Positions 1-11,113 of a stretch of DNA of 64,000 nucleotides are shown one piece after another (within the stretch, counting starts at the first letter, position 1; each line of letters begins with the position of its first letter). The notes beneath the pieces were generated by a model. The model had not been told where the DNA came from. It saw only the letters and a program-made list of their open reading frames with translations, and made no database searches. A program made the position numbers and the translations under genes. The DNA lies in NCBI RefSeq assembly GCF_002632755.1, contig NZ_NJAK01000001.1, positions 1,302,001 to 1,366,000 of the forward strand, in the 5' to 3' direction. Source of the DNA: Xenorhabdus ishibashii. GTDB lineage: Bacteria > Pseudomonadota > Gammaproteobacteria > Enterobacterales > Enterobacteriaceae.

Positions 1-297
1 CTCAATTTAAATAACCAATGGGAAAAATCTGGTCATATTGAATCTGAATTTTTTGGTTATCGCTTAAATAACCGAGCTATTGAGTGGGGGAGAGGAGTAG
101 GAGATTGTCAGGAAAGTGGCTGGGAACGGTTATTTGATCCAAAAGAGATTGTTATTGATGCTTTTCATCTTGAGAAATCACAAGCAAAAGGTGGGATGAT
201 TTTTGTCACGTTGTCTATTGATGCCCATTGGTTGAAATCCCCAGCGATTGTATATCGCCATCAAGCAACAATTCGGCTACGCAATATCCGAAAATAA
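1..297 (+). CDS. ppdB: PpdB-like minor pseudopilin, C-terminal part
   Basis: An open frame enters from the left edge and stops with TAA at 295-297. It gives 98 residues, beginning LNLNNQWEKSG and ending IRLRNIRK. The N-terminal prepilin signal lies outside the window, so the identification rests mainly on position: this frame is directly followed by ygdB, ppdC and recC, the order known from E. coli (ppdA-ppdB-ygdB-ppdC-recC). PpdB is a prepilin-peptidase-dependent protein, a minor pseudopilin thought to prime type IV pilus or type II secretion pseudopilus assembly in the inner membrane. The single Cys and the beta-rich, polar composition suit the globular head of such a protein. Confidence 0.7.
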   Translation, partial: LNLNNQWEKSGHIESEFFGYRLNNRAIEWGRGVGDCQESGWERLFDPKEIVIDAFHLEKSQAKGGMIFVTLSIDAHWLKSPAIVYRHQATIRLRNIRK

Positions 298-318
298 AGA
301 TATCGGGAGAAAAAACAG

Positions 319-777
319 ATGGCAGATAAGCAACAGGGAAATATTCTGCTGATATCAATAATGATGTTATTGGCGCTGAGTTTGATGATGTTAAAAGCGC
401 TCCACTACCAACAGGAAAGTGCGATGCTTATGATGATAGATGAACAAAATTATTTGCAGGCTTTTTGGCGCGCTGAATCATCACTGATATGGGGAAAGGC
501 GCAGTCATGGCCTATCAATCAGCAAGAAGCAGGGGCTTGGTTTTGTCTGCAACACGCTGAATTTAATTTAAAAAGTTGCATCAAACACTATTCAGATACC
601 CTTTTTTTATTAAAAGGTGTTGCTCAATTTGCATCAGGAGAAAAATTGGAACTTTATCAATGGATGAAACAGATGAAACTCTTAAATCAGGATACACTTA
701 TTCCTGTTGAACTGATCCCGATTGAAAGCGGTTGGCTGGATTTTTGCCCTGTTGCTCAAGCCGAGTTTTGTTTATGA
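319..777 (+). CDS. ygdB: YgdB-family (DUF2509) pseudopilus accessory protein
   Basis: This 152-residue protein has one N-terminal hydrophobic segment (about residues 8-28) followed by a polar domain with Cys residues, the plan of a minor pseudopilin or pilin-assembly accessory protein. It lies between ppdB and ppdC, where ygdB sits in E. coli, and DUF2509 proteins are known from this position. The start at 319 follows a GGGAG ribosome-binding site at about 303. The gene ends in an ATGA overlap with ppdC, so the two are probably translationally coupled. A biochemical role has not been established for the family. Confidence 0.8.
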   Translation: MADKQQGNILLISIMMLLALSLMMLKALHYQQESAMLMMIDEQNYLQAFWRAESSLIWGKAQSWPINQQEAGAWFCLQHAEFNLKSCIKHYSDTLFLLKGVAQFASGEKLELYQWMKQMKLLNQDTLIPVELIPIESGWLDFCPVAQAEFCL

Positions 778-1142
778 AAATCGAACGACAAGAGGGAATG
801 AGTTTACCGGAAGTCATGATTGCATCTGCCGTATTTGCGATCTCTTTATTGGGTTTAATGCGTTACCATCAAACACTGTCAGCCAACTTCCAGCAATATT
901 GGGGGCAGCTTAAGACAGTACGATATGCCCATGATCAATTGGAACAATATGAACGTTTGTCAGGCCAGATTGATTTGCAGAAAGAAGAAAGGGCAGCCAT
1001 ACCGCGGGGATGGAAAATGGAAGTTCAACGAGAATTTCGTTCCTGGGGGTGCTATCAGGTAACGATTAAGCTGACAGTACATTACAATAAGCCGAGTAAA
1101 TTAGAACGCTGGTTTTGTGCAAGTGGGAGCATTGATGTTTAG
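774..1142 (+). CDS. ppdC: PpdC-like minor pseudopilin (prepilin peptidase-dependent protein C)
   Basis: The 122-residue product starts MKIERQEG and continues MSLPEVMIASAVFAISLLG. This is a classic class III signal: a short basic leader, cleavage after Gly, Met or Phe at +1, Glu at +5 and a hydrophobic helix. Such proteins are processed by prepilin peptidase and act as minor pseudopilins in the inner membrane. The start chosen at 774 lies inside the stop of ygdB (ATGA) and puts the leader at normal length. A start at 732 in the same frame would add 14 residues with no function for the family. The 3' end overlaps the start of recC by 8 bases. Confidence 0.85.
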   Translation: MKIERQEGMSLPEVMIASAVFAISLLGLMRYHQTLSANFQQYWGQLKTVRYAHDQLEQYERLSGQIDLQKEERAAIPRGWKMEVQREFRSWGCYQVTIKLTVHYNKPSKLERWFCASGSIDV

Positions 1143-4100
1143 AGTTTATCATTCAAATCAGCTCGATATTCTCAAAGAGCTGATGGCGATATTGATCAGG
1201 GAAAATCCCCTTTCTGACCCATTTGGCAAAGAAGTGATTTTGGTTCAAAGCCCGGGAATGTCACAGTGGTTGCAAATTCAGTTGGCAGAAAAATTGGGTA
1301 TTGCTGCGAATATGGAGTTCCCACTGCCTGCAACATTTATCTGGCAGATGTTTACCAAAGTGTTGCCTGATATTCCCAAAGAAAGTGCTTTCAGTAAGGA
1401 TGCCATGAAGTGGAAGTTGATGACCTTACTGCCTGATTTGTTGACGGAGCCGGAATTTTCAGCGCTCAGGCATTATCTTGATCAAGATATTGATAAACGC
1501 AAAATTCACCAGTTAGCGGGCCGAATTGCCGATCTGTTTGACCAATATCTGGTTTATCGCCCCCAATGGTTAGAAAGTTGGGAAAATGGTCAACTAATTG
1601 ATAGTTTGGGCAGCAACAGCAACCAGTTATGGCAAAAAAGGTTATGGTTTGAACTGACAGAGTATACCCGTCAGCTACAACAACCTTTGTGGCACCGAGC
1701 CAATTTATACCAACGATTTATCTTGGCACTGGAAGAAGGGAATTTTCCATTGGAGGATCTTCCCTCGCGTATTTTTATCTGTGGAGTATCTGTATTGCCC
1801 CCTGCTTACCTGCAAGTATTGAAAGCATTAGGTAAACATATTGATATTCATCTTATGTTCACTAATCCATGCCAATATTACTGGGGGATATCCAGAGTTA
1901 TGCCTTTCTTGCCAAGCTAAGTAGCCGTAAACCAAAGCATTATAAAAGCGAACAATTGCTGGAAAGATTTAAAAATCCCGAAGAGGCTCCCACGCTCTTT
2001 AATGCAGAAGGAGAGCAGGATCTGAATAACCCATTGCTGGCATCTTGGGGAAAATTAGGAAGGGATCACCTCTACCTGCTGTCACAATTGGAGCCAGATT
2101 CTGATATTCATGCCTTTGTTGAATTAGAACCTGATTCTATCTTGCACCAAATCCAGCAAGATATTCTTAATCTTGAAGATCATGCCCAGATTGGCTCTAC
2201 AGAAGACTCTTTCAAAAACAGTCTGAAGAAGCGTCCATTTGATGGTGCTGATCGCTCACTGACTTTTCATTCATGCCATAGCCCGCAGAGAGAAGTTGAA
2301 GTATTGCAGGATCAAATTCTGCACTTATTGGATGATGACCCTTCACTGACACCAAGGGACATCATTGTGATGATGGCAGATATCGATAGTTATGCCCCCT
2401 ATATTCAGGCTATTTTTGGTAGTGCACCTGATGAGCGTTATATTCCCTTTGCCATCTCTGACCGTAAAGTGCGCCAGGCACATCCTGTCTTACAGGCATT
2501 CATTACCTTATTGGATCTGCCGCAAAGCCGGTTTACGGCGGAACAGGTGTTGGCATTATTGGAAGTCCCTGCTTTAGCTAATAAATTTGCAATTCAGGAA
2601 GAAGGGTTGCGTTTATTACGGCGTTGGGTAAAAGAATCGGGAATTTGTTGGGGGCTGGATGATGACAATATTGAAGCATTATCGTTGCCCGCAACCGGGC
2701 AAAATACCTGGCGCTTTGGCCTGACACGTATGCTATTGGGTTATGCGATGGATAGCCATGTCGGACCGTGGAATGATGTTTTACCTTATGATGAATCCAG
2801 TGGCCTTGCTGCCGAACTGGCAGGGCAACTGGCCGAGTTTTTAATGGCACTGAATCGCTGGCGCAAAATTTTGAGTGAAGAACAGCGATTGATGGATTGG
2901 CTGAATGTATGCCCACAACTGCTGGAAACTTTTTTCGCAGCAGATGATGAAATTGAATTGGTTCTGGCGCTTATCACGCAGCAATGGCAAAAAGTGATTG
3001 ATTCTGGTCTGAATGCCTATTATGAAGAAAGCATCCCTTTGGTGCTGCTGCGTGATGAACTGGTGCTTCGTTTTGATGATGAGAAGATCAGCCAGCGTTT
3101 CCTCGCCGGAGCACTCAATTTTTGTACCCTGATGCCTATGCGCTCTATTCCTTTTAAAGTTGTTTGTCTGTTAGGAATGAATGATGGCATTTATCCACGT
3201 ACTATCCCGCCACTTGGGTTTGATCTGATGGCAGAAAAGACTCAGAGAGGGGATAGAAAACGGCGTGACGATGACCGTTATCTCTTTCTGGAAGCGTTGG
3301 TTTCGGCTGAACAATTTCTTTATATTAGCTATATCGGCAAATCGATTCGCGATGATACGGAGTGCAATCCATCCGTATTGGTCAACGAATTATTGGATTA
3401 TATTTGCCAGAGTTTTTGCTTATCCGGCGATGAAATGCTGAATGTTGATGAAAGTGCCAAAAATGTCAGAAAACATCTGCTTTCACAGCATACCCGAGTG
3501 CCTTTTGCGATAGAAAATTTCTTACCTGACCACCACTTACAAAGTTATGCCGCAGAATGGTTGCCAGCCGCGACACAACAGGGGATTTTAGCAACTGATT
3601 TTTGCCAGCCGATTGCTTTCGATCGCAGTGAAATAAAAGAAATTGCATTAGATGAACTGATCCGCTTTTATCGGCACCCTGTCCGGGCATTTTTTCAGCA
3701 ACGGTTGAAAGTGCATTTTATCATTGAAGAGATGGAATTACCGGAAGAAGAACCTTTTGTGCTGGATAACCTACAACGTTATCAATTTAACCAACTGCTA
3801 TTGAGCATCTTGATTGAGCAGGGGGCACCTGAATCTCTGTTTTACCATCTCCGTGCGTCGGGAGGGCTGCCATATGGTTCCTTTGGTGAAGTGTATTGGA
3901 TAGAGCAACTGGAATCCATGCAGCCTTTAGCCTCCAGAGTACGTGAAGAGAGAACGGCTTCCTCTTTTATTGACCTGTATGAGCCATTAGACACAGTGGT
4001 ATTGACCGGCAGAATTAATCAGGTACAGCCAGATGGAATTTTACGTTGGCGACCAGCGAACTTAACGGCCAATGATGGTATCCAATTATGGATTGAACAT

Positions 4101-4562
4101 CTTGCCTATTGTCTTTCAGGTGGAAGTAGTGAAAGCCGTATGTATGGAACCGGTAAAAAGGGAAAAAAAGAGAAGGAAGATAAAAAGGTGTCAGAATATC
4201 GTTTCTTACCACTAAAACAGGAAGAGGCGAAACAATATTTGAACCAAATGGTAGAGGGCTATTTTCAAGGAATGTCTGAGCCTCTCCCCTTGTTTTGCCG
4301 AAGCGGCTGGGCATGGCTGGTTGGCTGTTTTGATAAGGAAACTCGTGAAATCGATTTTAACGAAGGGGTTCAACAAGGTGCAGAAAACAAATTAATGGAA
4401 CTCTGGTTAGGAACACATGATAGAAAAGGGGAAGGCGTTGATCACTATGTACAACGGGCTTTCCGGCAAATTGATCAATCACTTTTGGAGCGAATGAAGC
4501 GTGAAACTCAGCGCTATTTACTGCCAATGGCACGCTATTCCAATGGATCATTATTTAAATAA
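1135..4562 (+). pseudogene. recC: recC, exonuclease V gamma subunit, split by a -1 frameshift
   Basis: RecC recognises Chi and holds RecB and RecD together in RecBCD, the enzyme that processes double-strand DNA ends. Translation from ATG 1135 matches E. coli RecC from its first residue (MFRVYHSNQLDIL) to the stretch FTNPCQYYWG, then leaves the family and stops at 1918-1920. The family sequence resumes in the next frame as GDIQSYAFLAKL and runs to TAA at 4560-4562. The break is at the G run 1883-1887: five Gs are present and six would restore one frame of 1142 residues, near the usual 1122. Both halves are otherwise well conserved (for example MPMRSIPFKVVCLLGMNDG and RRDDDRYLFLEAL). A sequencing error, a fresh mutation or slippage could explain it. 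Identity is certain; functional state is not. Confidence 0.93.
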
Positions 4563-4580
4563 TTAGGGAGAAATTAGGTT

Positions 4581-7466
4581 ATGCCTAAATGTCTTATCCG
4601 TATCGTGACGGTGCTCTTTCTGCTATTTTTTGGAGTTACTGTATATGCACAATCACCTTGGCAGCCACTGCCAGATACTATCCACAAAAGTGATCGCGAT
4701 CCTCGTCAATATAAAGCTATTAAATTGCAAAATGGCATGACAGTTCTGCTGGTTTCTGATGAAAAAGCGATTAAATCATTAGCTGCTGTATCTCTTCCGG
4801 TTGGTCATATGGAAAATCCAGATAATCAGCTTGGTTTGGCCCACTATCTTGAGCATATGGTATTGATGGGTTCCAAACGTTACCCGCAACCAGGAGAGTT
4901 TGCTGAATTTTTGCAGAAACATGGGGGAAGCCGTAACGCCAGTACCACTGCCAATCGTACGGCATTCTATCTGGAAGTTGAAAATAGTTCCTTAAGAGAA
5001 GCAGTTGATCGCCTTGCAGATGCGCTTGCTGAACCTCTACTGGAACCAGGCAATGCTGATCGTGAACGCCATGCGGTTGATAATGAAATGACCATCGCTC
5101 GTGCGGGGGAGGCGCATCGCTTATGGCAAGTCCGTTCTGAGACCATTAATCCGGCTCACCCCAATGCTCGCTTTGCTGGTGGAAATTTAGAAACACTTAA
5201 AGACAAACCTGACAGCAAATTACAGACGACCTTGATTGATTTTTACCAACGCTATTACTCCGCTAATTTGATGAAAGGGGTGATGTATGGTAATCAATCC
5301 ATCGATAAATTGGCTCAGATTGCAGCAGAAACCTTTGGCCGTATTCCAAACCGACATGCTTCGGTGCCTGCCATTTCAGTTCCGGCTATCACAGATAAAG
5401 AAAAAGGCACCATTATCCATTATGTGCCGGCAACACCTTACAAAGCGTTGCGGCTGGAGTTTAGCATTGCTGACAACAGTGCAGATTTTCTCAGCAAAAC
5501 AGATGAGTATGTCGGGTATTTGATTGGTAATCGCAGCCAAAATACTTTGTCTGACTGGTTGCAAAAGCAGGGATTAATCGAAAGTATTGGCGCTAGTGCA
5601 AACCCCAAAGCTGATGGTAATTCAGGGTCGTTTGATATTTATGTTTCGCTAACGGATAAGGGTCTTGAGCATCGTGATCAAGTTATTGCAGCCATCTTTT
5701 CTTATATTAATCTGTTAAAGCAACAGGGGATTAACAAGAGTTATTTCGATGAAATGGCTAAGGTTCTGAATTTGTCTTTCCAGTATGCATCAATCGTACG
5801 GAATATGAACTACATTGAAGGGCTGTCTGATGCCATGCTGGTATTGCCTATATCCCATGTGCTGGATGCGGATTACGTTGCAGATGAGTTTAATCCAAAA
5901 GCGATAGCTAGCCGTCTGGACGAATTAACACCTGAAAATGCGCGTATCTGGTTTATCAGCCCAACAGAACCACATAACAAAGAAGCTTACTTTGTGCAGG
6001 CACCGTATCAAGTTAATAAAATTACGCCAAAACAGTTGGCAGAATGGAAAAAACTCGAACAAGGAGATCTATTCTCTTTGCCTGAATTAAATCCCTATAT
6101 TCCTGATGATTTATCCTTGGTTAAAACATCTGGCAGCCAAGAACACCCTAAAATGATTTTGGAACAGCCAAATGTTCGCTTGCTGTATATGCCGAGCCAA
6201 TATTTTGCGGATGAACCTAAAGGCAGTATTGCACTGGAGATGCGTAACCCCAATGGATTGAAAAACATCAAAGATCAGGTTTCAGATACCTTATTGAGCT
6301 ATTTGTCTGCACTTACACTTGATCAACTAGGTTATCAGGCATCGGTTGGCGGAATGGGGGTTTATACAAGCTATGTTGATGGTTTGAAGATCGGTGTTAA
6401 TGGTTATACACAACACTTACCAGAGTTGTTAACTTCAGCGATTGATCAATATATTTCGTTTATACCGACTCAAGAAGAACTGGCTCAAGCGAAATCGTGG
6501 TATCGGGAACAAATGGAAGTTGCCAATAATGGCAAAGCTTTTCAAATGGCTATGCAACCTATTTCCCGCCTCTCTGGCGTACCTTACTTTGAACAAGCCG
6601 AAAAATTGCAAGTGCTGGATACCATCACTATTGATGACATCGTGAAATACCGTCAGAGCATGATCCAACACGCGGCATTACAGGCTTTAGTCTTCGGTAA
6701 TTTTACTGAACAGCAGAGTATCGATATCGTTCAGTCAGCACAAAAGCAGCTAGCTAACCAAGGAACAATATGGTGGACTGGCGAACGTCTTGTCATTGAT
6801 CGTAATTATGCGGCTAATTTCAATGGTACCGCGAATAGTACAGATAACGCTCTGGCCGAAATTTTTATTCCAACGGGGTATGACCGTATCAAGGGATATG
6901 TCTATTCCAATTTACTGAGTAACATTTTGTCACCGTGGTTCTATGATCAATTGAGAACGACAGAACAGCTTGGTTATGCGGTTTTTGCTTTTAACCAAAA
7001 TATAGGTAAACAGTGGGGATTAGGTTTCTTGCTGCAAAGTAACAGTAAACAACCGGATTACCTGCATCGACGTTACCAGAGCTTCTATCAACAGGCTGAT
7101 AAAAAGCTGAAAGCGATGTCTGATGCTGAGTTTGAACAGTATAAAAAATCACTGCTGACAGAAATGCGTGAGCCGCCACAGACTTTCTATTCAGAAGTGG
7201 CTGTCTTTGATGCAGATTTTGGGCGCAACAACTTCAAATTTGATACACGTGAGAAAGTCATTGCCGCGATGGAGAAAGCCACTAAAGCACAGATTATTGC
7301 GTTTTATGAAAAAGCTGTGCTTAAACGTCAGGGATTGGCGCTGATTTCCCAAATTACAGGAAAAAAAGGTACAGCTCATCAATATGCAGAACTGAAAGGC
7401 TGGCAAACTTACGATTATGTGTCAGATTTCCAAAAACAATTACCGGTTAAGGTGAATGCTCAGTGA
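4581..7466 (+). CDS. ptrA: Protease III (pitrilysin), periplasmic zinc metalloprotease
   Basis: This 961-residue protein matches M16-family pitrilysin in length and sequence. It has a Sec signal peptide (hydrophobic residues about 5-22, likely cleavage after VYA, about residue 23). It also has the inverted zinc motif HxxEH at residues 88-92 (HYLEH), with the third ligand Glu169 in the stretch VDNEMTIA. The four M16 repeats are present at full length. It degrades small polypeptides in the periplasm. As in E. coli, ptrA lies between recC and recB. Its stop overlaps the GTG start of recB, so recB is probably translationally coupled to it. The start at 4581 follows an AGGGAG-like ribosome-binding site. 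Confidence 0.96.
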   Translation: MPKCLIRIVTVLFLLFFGVTVYAQSPWQPLPDTIHKSDRDPRQYKAIKLQNGMTVLLVSDEKAIKSLAAVSLPVGHMENPDNQLGLAHYLEHMVLMGSKRYPQPGEFAEFLQKHGGSRNASTTANRTAFYLEVENSSLREAVDRLADALAEPLLEPGNADRERHAVDNEMTIARAGEAHRLWQVRSETINPAHPNARFAGGNLETLKDKPDSKLQTTLIDFYQRYYSANLMKGVMYGNQSIDKLAQIAAETFGRIPNRHASVPAISVPAITDKEKGTIIHYVPATPYKALRLEFSIADNSADFLSKTDEYVGYLIGNRSQNTLSDWLQKQGLIESIGASANPKADGNSGSFDIYVSLTDKGLEHRDQVIAAIFSYINLLKQQGINKSYFDEMAKVLNLSFQYASIVRNMNYIEGLSDAMLVLPISHVLDADYVADEFNPKAIASRLDELTPENARIWFISPTEPHNKEAYFVQAPYQVNKITPKQLAEWKKLEQGDLFSLPELNPYIPDDLSLVKTSGSQEHPKMILEQPNVRLLYMPSQYFADEPKGSIALEMRNPNGLKNIKDQVSDTLLSYLSALTLDQLGYQASVGGMGVYTSYVDGLKIGVNGYTQHLPELLTSAIDQYISFIPTQEELAQAKSWYREQMEVANNGKAFQMAMQPISRLSGVPYFEQAEKLQVLDTITIDDIVKYRQSMIQHAALQALVFGNFTEQQSIDIVQSAQKQLANQGTIWWTGERLVIDRNYAANFNGTANSTDNALAEIFIPTGYDRIKGYVYSNLLSNILSPWFYDQLRTTEQLGYAVFAFNQNIGKQWGLGFLLQSNSKQPDYLHRRYQSFYQQADKKLKAMSDAEFEQYKKSLLTEMREPPQTFYSEVAVFDADFGRNNFKFDTREKVIAAMEKATKAQIIAFYEKAVLKRQGLALISQITGKKGTAHQYAELKGWQTYDYVSDFQKQLPVKVNAQ

Positions 7467-10400
7467 GCAAAGAAATACTCTCTCATAAGCTTAATCCGTT
7501 AACACTGCCGCTGTATGGTCAGCGGCTGATCGAAGCTTCTGCGGGAACAGGAAAGACTTATACGATAGGCTTGTTGTATCTCCGGTTGTTACTGGGATTG
7601 GGTGGCTCTGCCGCCTTTTCCCGCCCGCTAAATGTTGAAGAAATTCTGGTTGTTACTTTTACGCAAGCGGCGACAGATGAATTACGTGGACGTATCCGAG
7701 AGAATATCCACCAGCTCCGTTTGGCTTGTATACGGGAAGAAACAGCGGCTAGCGATCCTATCTATCAGCAATTATTGGATGAAATTTCTGACAAGGAAAG
7801 TGCGGCCAGTTGGTTATTAGCTGCTGAACGCCAGATGGATGAGGCGGCGATTTATACCATCCACGGTTTTTGCCAGCGTATGTTAGTACACAATGCGTTT
7901 GAGTCGGGTGTACTGTTTGATCAGACCTTAATTCAGGATGAAAACCAGTTACGTAAACAAGGCTGTGCCGATTTTTGGCGGCGTCACTGTTATCCCCTAC
8001 CCTTGCCAATCGCTGCGGAAGTCAGCCGGATATGGAGTGGGCCGGAAGCATTATTGAAAGATATTTCGAGCTATTTACAAGGAGATATGCCGTATATCGT
8101 CAATGCACCGGATGGTGATGAAACGTTGTTTAGCCGTCATCAGAAAATCATTGAGCAGATTGATGCGATAAAGCAGCAGTGGAATGATACTGCTTCTGAG
8201 CTAGAGGAACTTATTACTCATTCAGGTGTTGATAAGCGTAGTTACAGCAAAAAGTATTTACCTAATTGGCTGAATAGTGTTTCTGAGTGGGCTAAATCAC
8301 CGACTAAAGATTATCTATTACCCAAAGATTTGGATAAATTTTGTCAATCGCGCTTGTTAGAAAAGACCAAAAAAGGGGAGGCTCCACAGCACGCGCTGTT
8401 TGCAGCAATTGATGGTTTATATCAGCATCCGCTGACATTAAAAGATATCATCATCGCCAAAGCGATTGTTGAAGTTCGCCAAGCGATTAATCAGGAAAAG
8501 CTGAACCGTGGCTATATGGGCTTTGATGATTTGCTAACCCGTCTGGATAGTGCTTTGCGGCGTGTAGAAGGGGAGCAGCTTGCAGCAACCATTCGGCAGC
8601 GCTATCCCGTTGCAATGATTGATGAGTTTCAGGATACCGATCCACAACAATATCGCATTTTTCAGGCCATATATTGCCAGAAATCAGAAAATGAGCGGGC
8701 TAAAAATGAAACTGGCTTGCTGTTTATTGGCGACCCCAAACAAGCGATTTATGCGTTTCGTGGGGCGGATATTTTTACCTACATTCGTGCCCGTTCTAAC
8801 GTTAAAGTCCATTACACGTTGGAAACGAACTGGCGTTCTTCTGCGTCAATGGTTCAGGCTGTCAATAAACTGTTTTCTCGCCCGCAACACCCGTTTTTGT
8901 TTGCACAAATCCCATTTATTAACGTCAATGCAGCAGAGAGAAATCATAGCCTGAGATTTTCTTTGCATGGTACGGATCAAGCATCCTTACGCTTTTGGTT
9001 ACAGTCTGGTGAAGGTGTTTCCAAAGGGGAATATGAGCAAACTATGGCTCGACAATGTGCTGCCCAGATACGGGATTGGTTGCAGGCAGGGCAAGAAGGG
9101 AAGGCGCTTTTATATCAGGCAAAAAATAAACAAACAGAAGAAAGCCGTCCGGTTATGGCGGCAGATATTACGGTGTTGGTGCGTGATCGCCGAGAGGCAG
9201 CGTTAATCCGTAAGGAATTGAACGTGCTGAAGATACCATCAGTTTATCTTTCCAACCGAGAAAGTGTGTTTGATACCCCAGAAGCGAAAGATTTGCTGTG
9301 GTTGTTACAGGCAGTATTGGCACCGGAAAAAGCGCGCGAATTACGCAGTGCATTAGCCAGTAGTCTATTTGGCTTAAGTGCACAACAAATTGACCAGTTG
9401 AATAATGATGAAAAAGCCTGGGATCGTCTGGTTGATGAATTTGATGGTTATGCCCGTTTATGGCGTACTCGTGGCGTATTACCCATGTTGCGGGCAGTAA
9501 TGGTGAAATATCGGATAGCAGAAAATCTGCTGGCCGGTGATGATGGTGAACGCCGGCTTACCGATGTTATGCACATTAGTGAGCTGTTACAGGAGGAATC
9601 TCAGCAATTAGATAGCGAACATGCCGTTGCCCGCTGGCTGGCGCAACAGATTTCACGCCCTAATCCGCAATCAGAAAACCAACAACTGCGATTGGAAAGT
9701 GATAGGCATCTAGTGCAGATCTGTACCATTCATAAATCTAAGGGACTTGAATATCCATTGGTTTGTCTGCCTTTTGTTTGTGGTTACAGGAAGCAGAAGC
9801 AGGCTGTTTACCACGATCGCCATAACTTTGAGGCTCACCTTAATATTTCCCATGATGATGAAGCGTTGAAAGAAGCTTTGGAGCTGGCTGATGAAGAACG
9901 CTTGGCTGAGGATTTACGCTTGCTCTACGTTGCATTAACACGCTCGGTTTATCACTGTAGCGTTGGGGTAGCTCCGCTTATCAAAGGGAATAGAGGGAAA
10001 GCTGGTGATACTGATTTGCACTTATCTGCCCTTGGATACTTGCTGCAAAAGGGGCAGAAAGGTGATGCAGAACTATTGGTTAATAGCTTAAATGAGCTTT
10101 GTGATGATGGCACAGAGATAGAGCAAGTGGGAGATGCTACTGATTTGCAATGGTGTCCACAAAGTGAAAATACTCTGTTGCTGGAAGCCAGAAAATTACA
10201 ACGTTCTGTTCGGGATGATTGGCGGGTGACGAGTTATTCGGGGTTACAATATTCCGCTTCCCACGCTATTTCCCCTACTTATGTTGGTGCATTTGAGGAA
10301 TCAGTTGATGTGATTGTGCAATCCATTTCGCCAAAGCTGGATATTGATGCTCGTGGTGAAAAGCAGGGAGAGCAATCAGGACAGATGACGCCGCATACTT

Positions 10401-11113
10401 TTCCACGTGGTACGTCTGCGGGTACATTCCTGCACAGTATCTTAGAAGATCTGGATTTCAGGAAGTCCCCTGATCAGGCATGGTTGGTGGAGAAATTGTT
10501 AGCGTCAGGGTTTGATGAAAACTGGGCACCCGTATTGGAACAGTGGATAGAGGATATTCTGGGCGCAGAGTTAGACGGGCAAGGAATGAAACTTGCCAGT
10601 GTGCCTCGTCACCTCCAGCAAAGTGAAATGCAGTTTTACTTGCCAGTGGATAACTTATTACATGCAAAAGAGCTGGATGCAATAACCCGTCGTTATGATC
10701 CGTTGTCTGCGCAATGTGCCCCATTGTCCTTTCATCAAGTCAAAGGCATGTTAAAAGGTTTTATTGATTTGGTTTTTTGCTGGCAAGATAAATTTTACGT
10801 AGTGGATTACAAATCAAACTGGTTAGGTGAGAACAGTCAGTCATATACGCAAGAAGCGATGGCAAGAGCCATGATAGAGCATCGTTACGATTTCCAGTAC
10901 CAGCTTTATACTTTAGCTCTGCACCGTTATTTACGCCATCGATTAACCCATTATGATTATCGTCGCCATTTTGGTGGCGTGATCTATCTGTTTCTGCGTG
11001 GTATTGATAAAGATAACTCAGGGCATGGTATTTACTCCTACTTGCCTCCCTTTGAATTTATTGACGAACTGGATACGCTTTTCAGTGCTGTTGATGAGGA
11101 GCAAAGCGTATGA
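7463..11113 (+). CDS. recB: RecB, exonuclease V beta subunit (3'-5' helicase and nuclease)
   Basis: The 1216-residue product is full length for RecB. The superfamily 1 helicase domain begins with the Walker A motif ASAGTGKT at residues 25-32. The Walker B/motif II is IDEFQDTDPQQ and motif VI lies in LRLLYVALTRS. The C-terminal nuclease domain carries VVDYKSNW with Asp1115 and Lys1117, equivalent to the catalytic Asp and Lys of the E. coli enzyme. RecB moves along DNA 3'-5', cuts both strands and loads RecA after Chi. The start is GTG 7463 in a GTGA overlap with the ptrA stop, and the end overlaps recD by ATGA. This is a tightly coupled recC-ptrA-recB-recD unit. Confidence 0.97.
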   Translation: MSKEILSHKLNPLTLPLYGQRLIEASAGTGKTYTIGLLYLRLLLGLGGSAAFSRPLNVEEILVVTFTQAATDELRGRIRENIHQLRLACIREETAASDPIYQQLLDEISDKESAASWLLAAERQMDEAAIYTIHGFCQRMLVHNAFESGVLFDQTLIQDENQLRKQGCADFWRRHCYPLPLPIAAEVSRIWSGPEALLKDISSYLQGDMPYIVNAPDGDETLFSRHQKIIEQIDAIKQQWNDTASELEELITHSGVDKRSYSKKYLPNWLNSVSEWAKSPTKDYLLPKDLDKFCQSRLLEKTKKGEAPQHALFAAIDGLYQHPLTLKDIIIAKAIVEVRQAINQEKLNRGYMGFDDLLTRLDSALRRVEGEQLAATIRQRYPVAMIDEFQDTDPQQYRIFQAIYCQKSENERAKNETGLLFIGDPKQAIYAFRGADIFTYIRARSNVKVHYTLETNWRSSASMVQAVNKLFSRPQHPFLFAQIPFINVNAAERNHSLRFSLHGTDQASLRFWLQSGEGVSKGEYEQTMARQCAAQIRDWLQAGQEGKALLYQAKNKQTEESRPVMAADITVLVRDRREAALIRKELNVLKIPSVYLSNRESVFDTPEAKDLLWLLQAVLAPEKARELRSALASSLFGLSAQQIDQLNNDEKAWDRLVDEFDGYARLWRTRGVLPMLRAVMVKYRIAENLLAGDDGERRLTDVMHISELLQEESQQLDSEHAVARWLAQQISRPNPQSENQQLRLESDRHLVQICTIHKSKGLEYPLVCLPFVCGYRKQKQAVYHDRHNFEAHLNISHDDEALKEALELADEERLAEDLRLLYVALTRSVYHCSVGVAPLIKGNRGKAGDTDLHLSALGYLLQKGQKGDAELLVNSLNELCDDGTEIEQVGDATDLQWCPQSENTLLLEARKLQRSVRDDWRVTSYSGLQYSASHAISPTYVGAFEESVDVIVQSISPKLDIDARGEKQGEQSGQMTPHTFPRGTSAGTFLHSILEDLDFRKSPDQAWLVEKLLASGFDENWAPVLEQWIEDILGAELDGQGMKLASVPRHLQQSEMQFYLPVDNLLHAKELDAITRRYDPLSAQCAPLSFHQVKGMLKGFIDLVFCWQDKFYVVDYKSNWLGENSQSYTQEAMARAMIEHRYDFQYQLYTLALHRYLRHRLTHYDYRRHFGGVIYLFLRGIDKDNSGHGIYSYLPPFEFIDELDTLFSAVDEEQSV

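Noticed and set aside
1869..1900. Separate second gene starting at ATG 1869 in recC
   Set aside because: The sequence before and after joins as one RecC; the ATG is inside conserved coding sequence with no ribosome-binding site, so it is the second half of a frameshifted gene.
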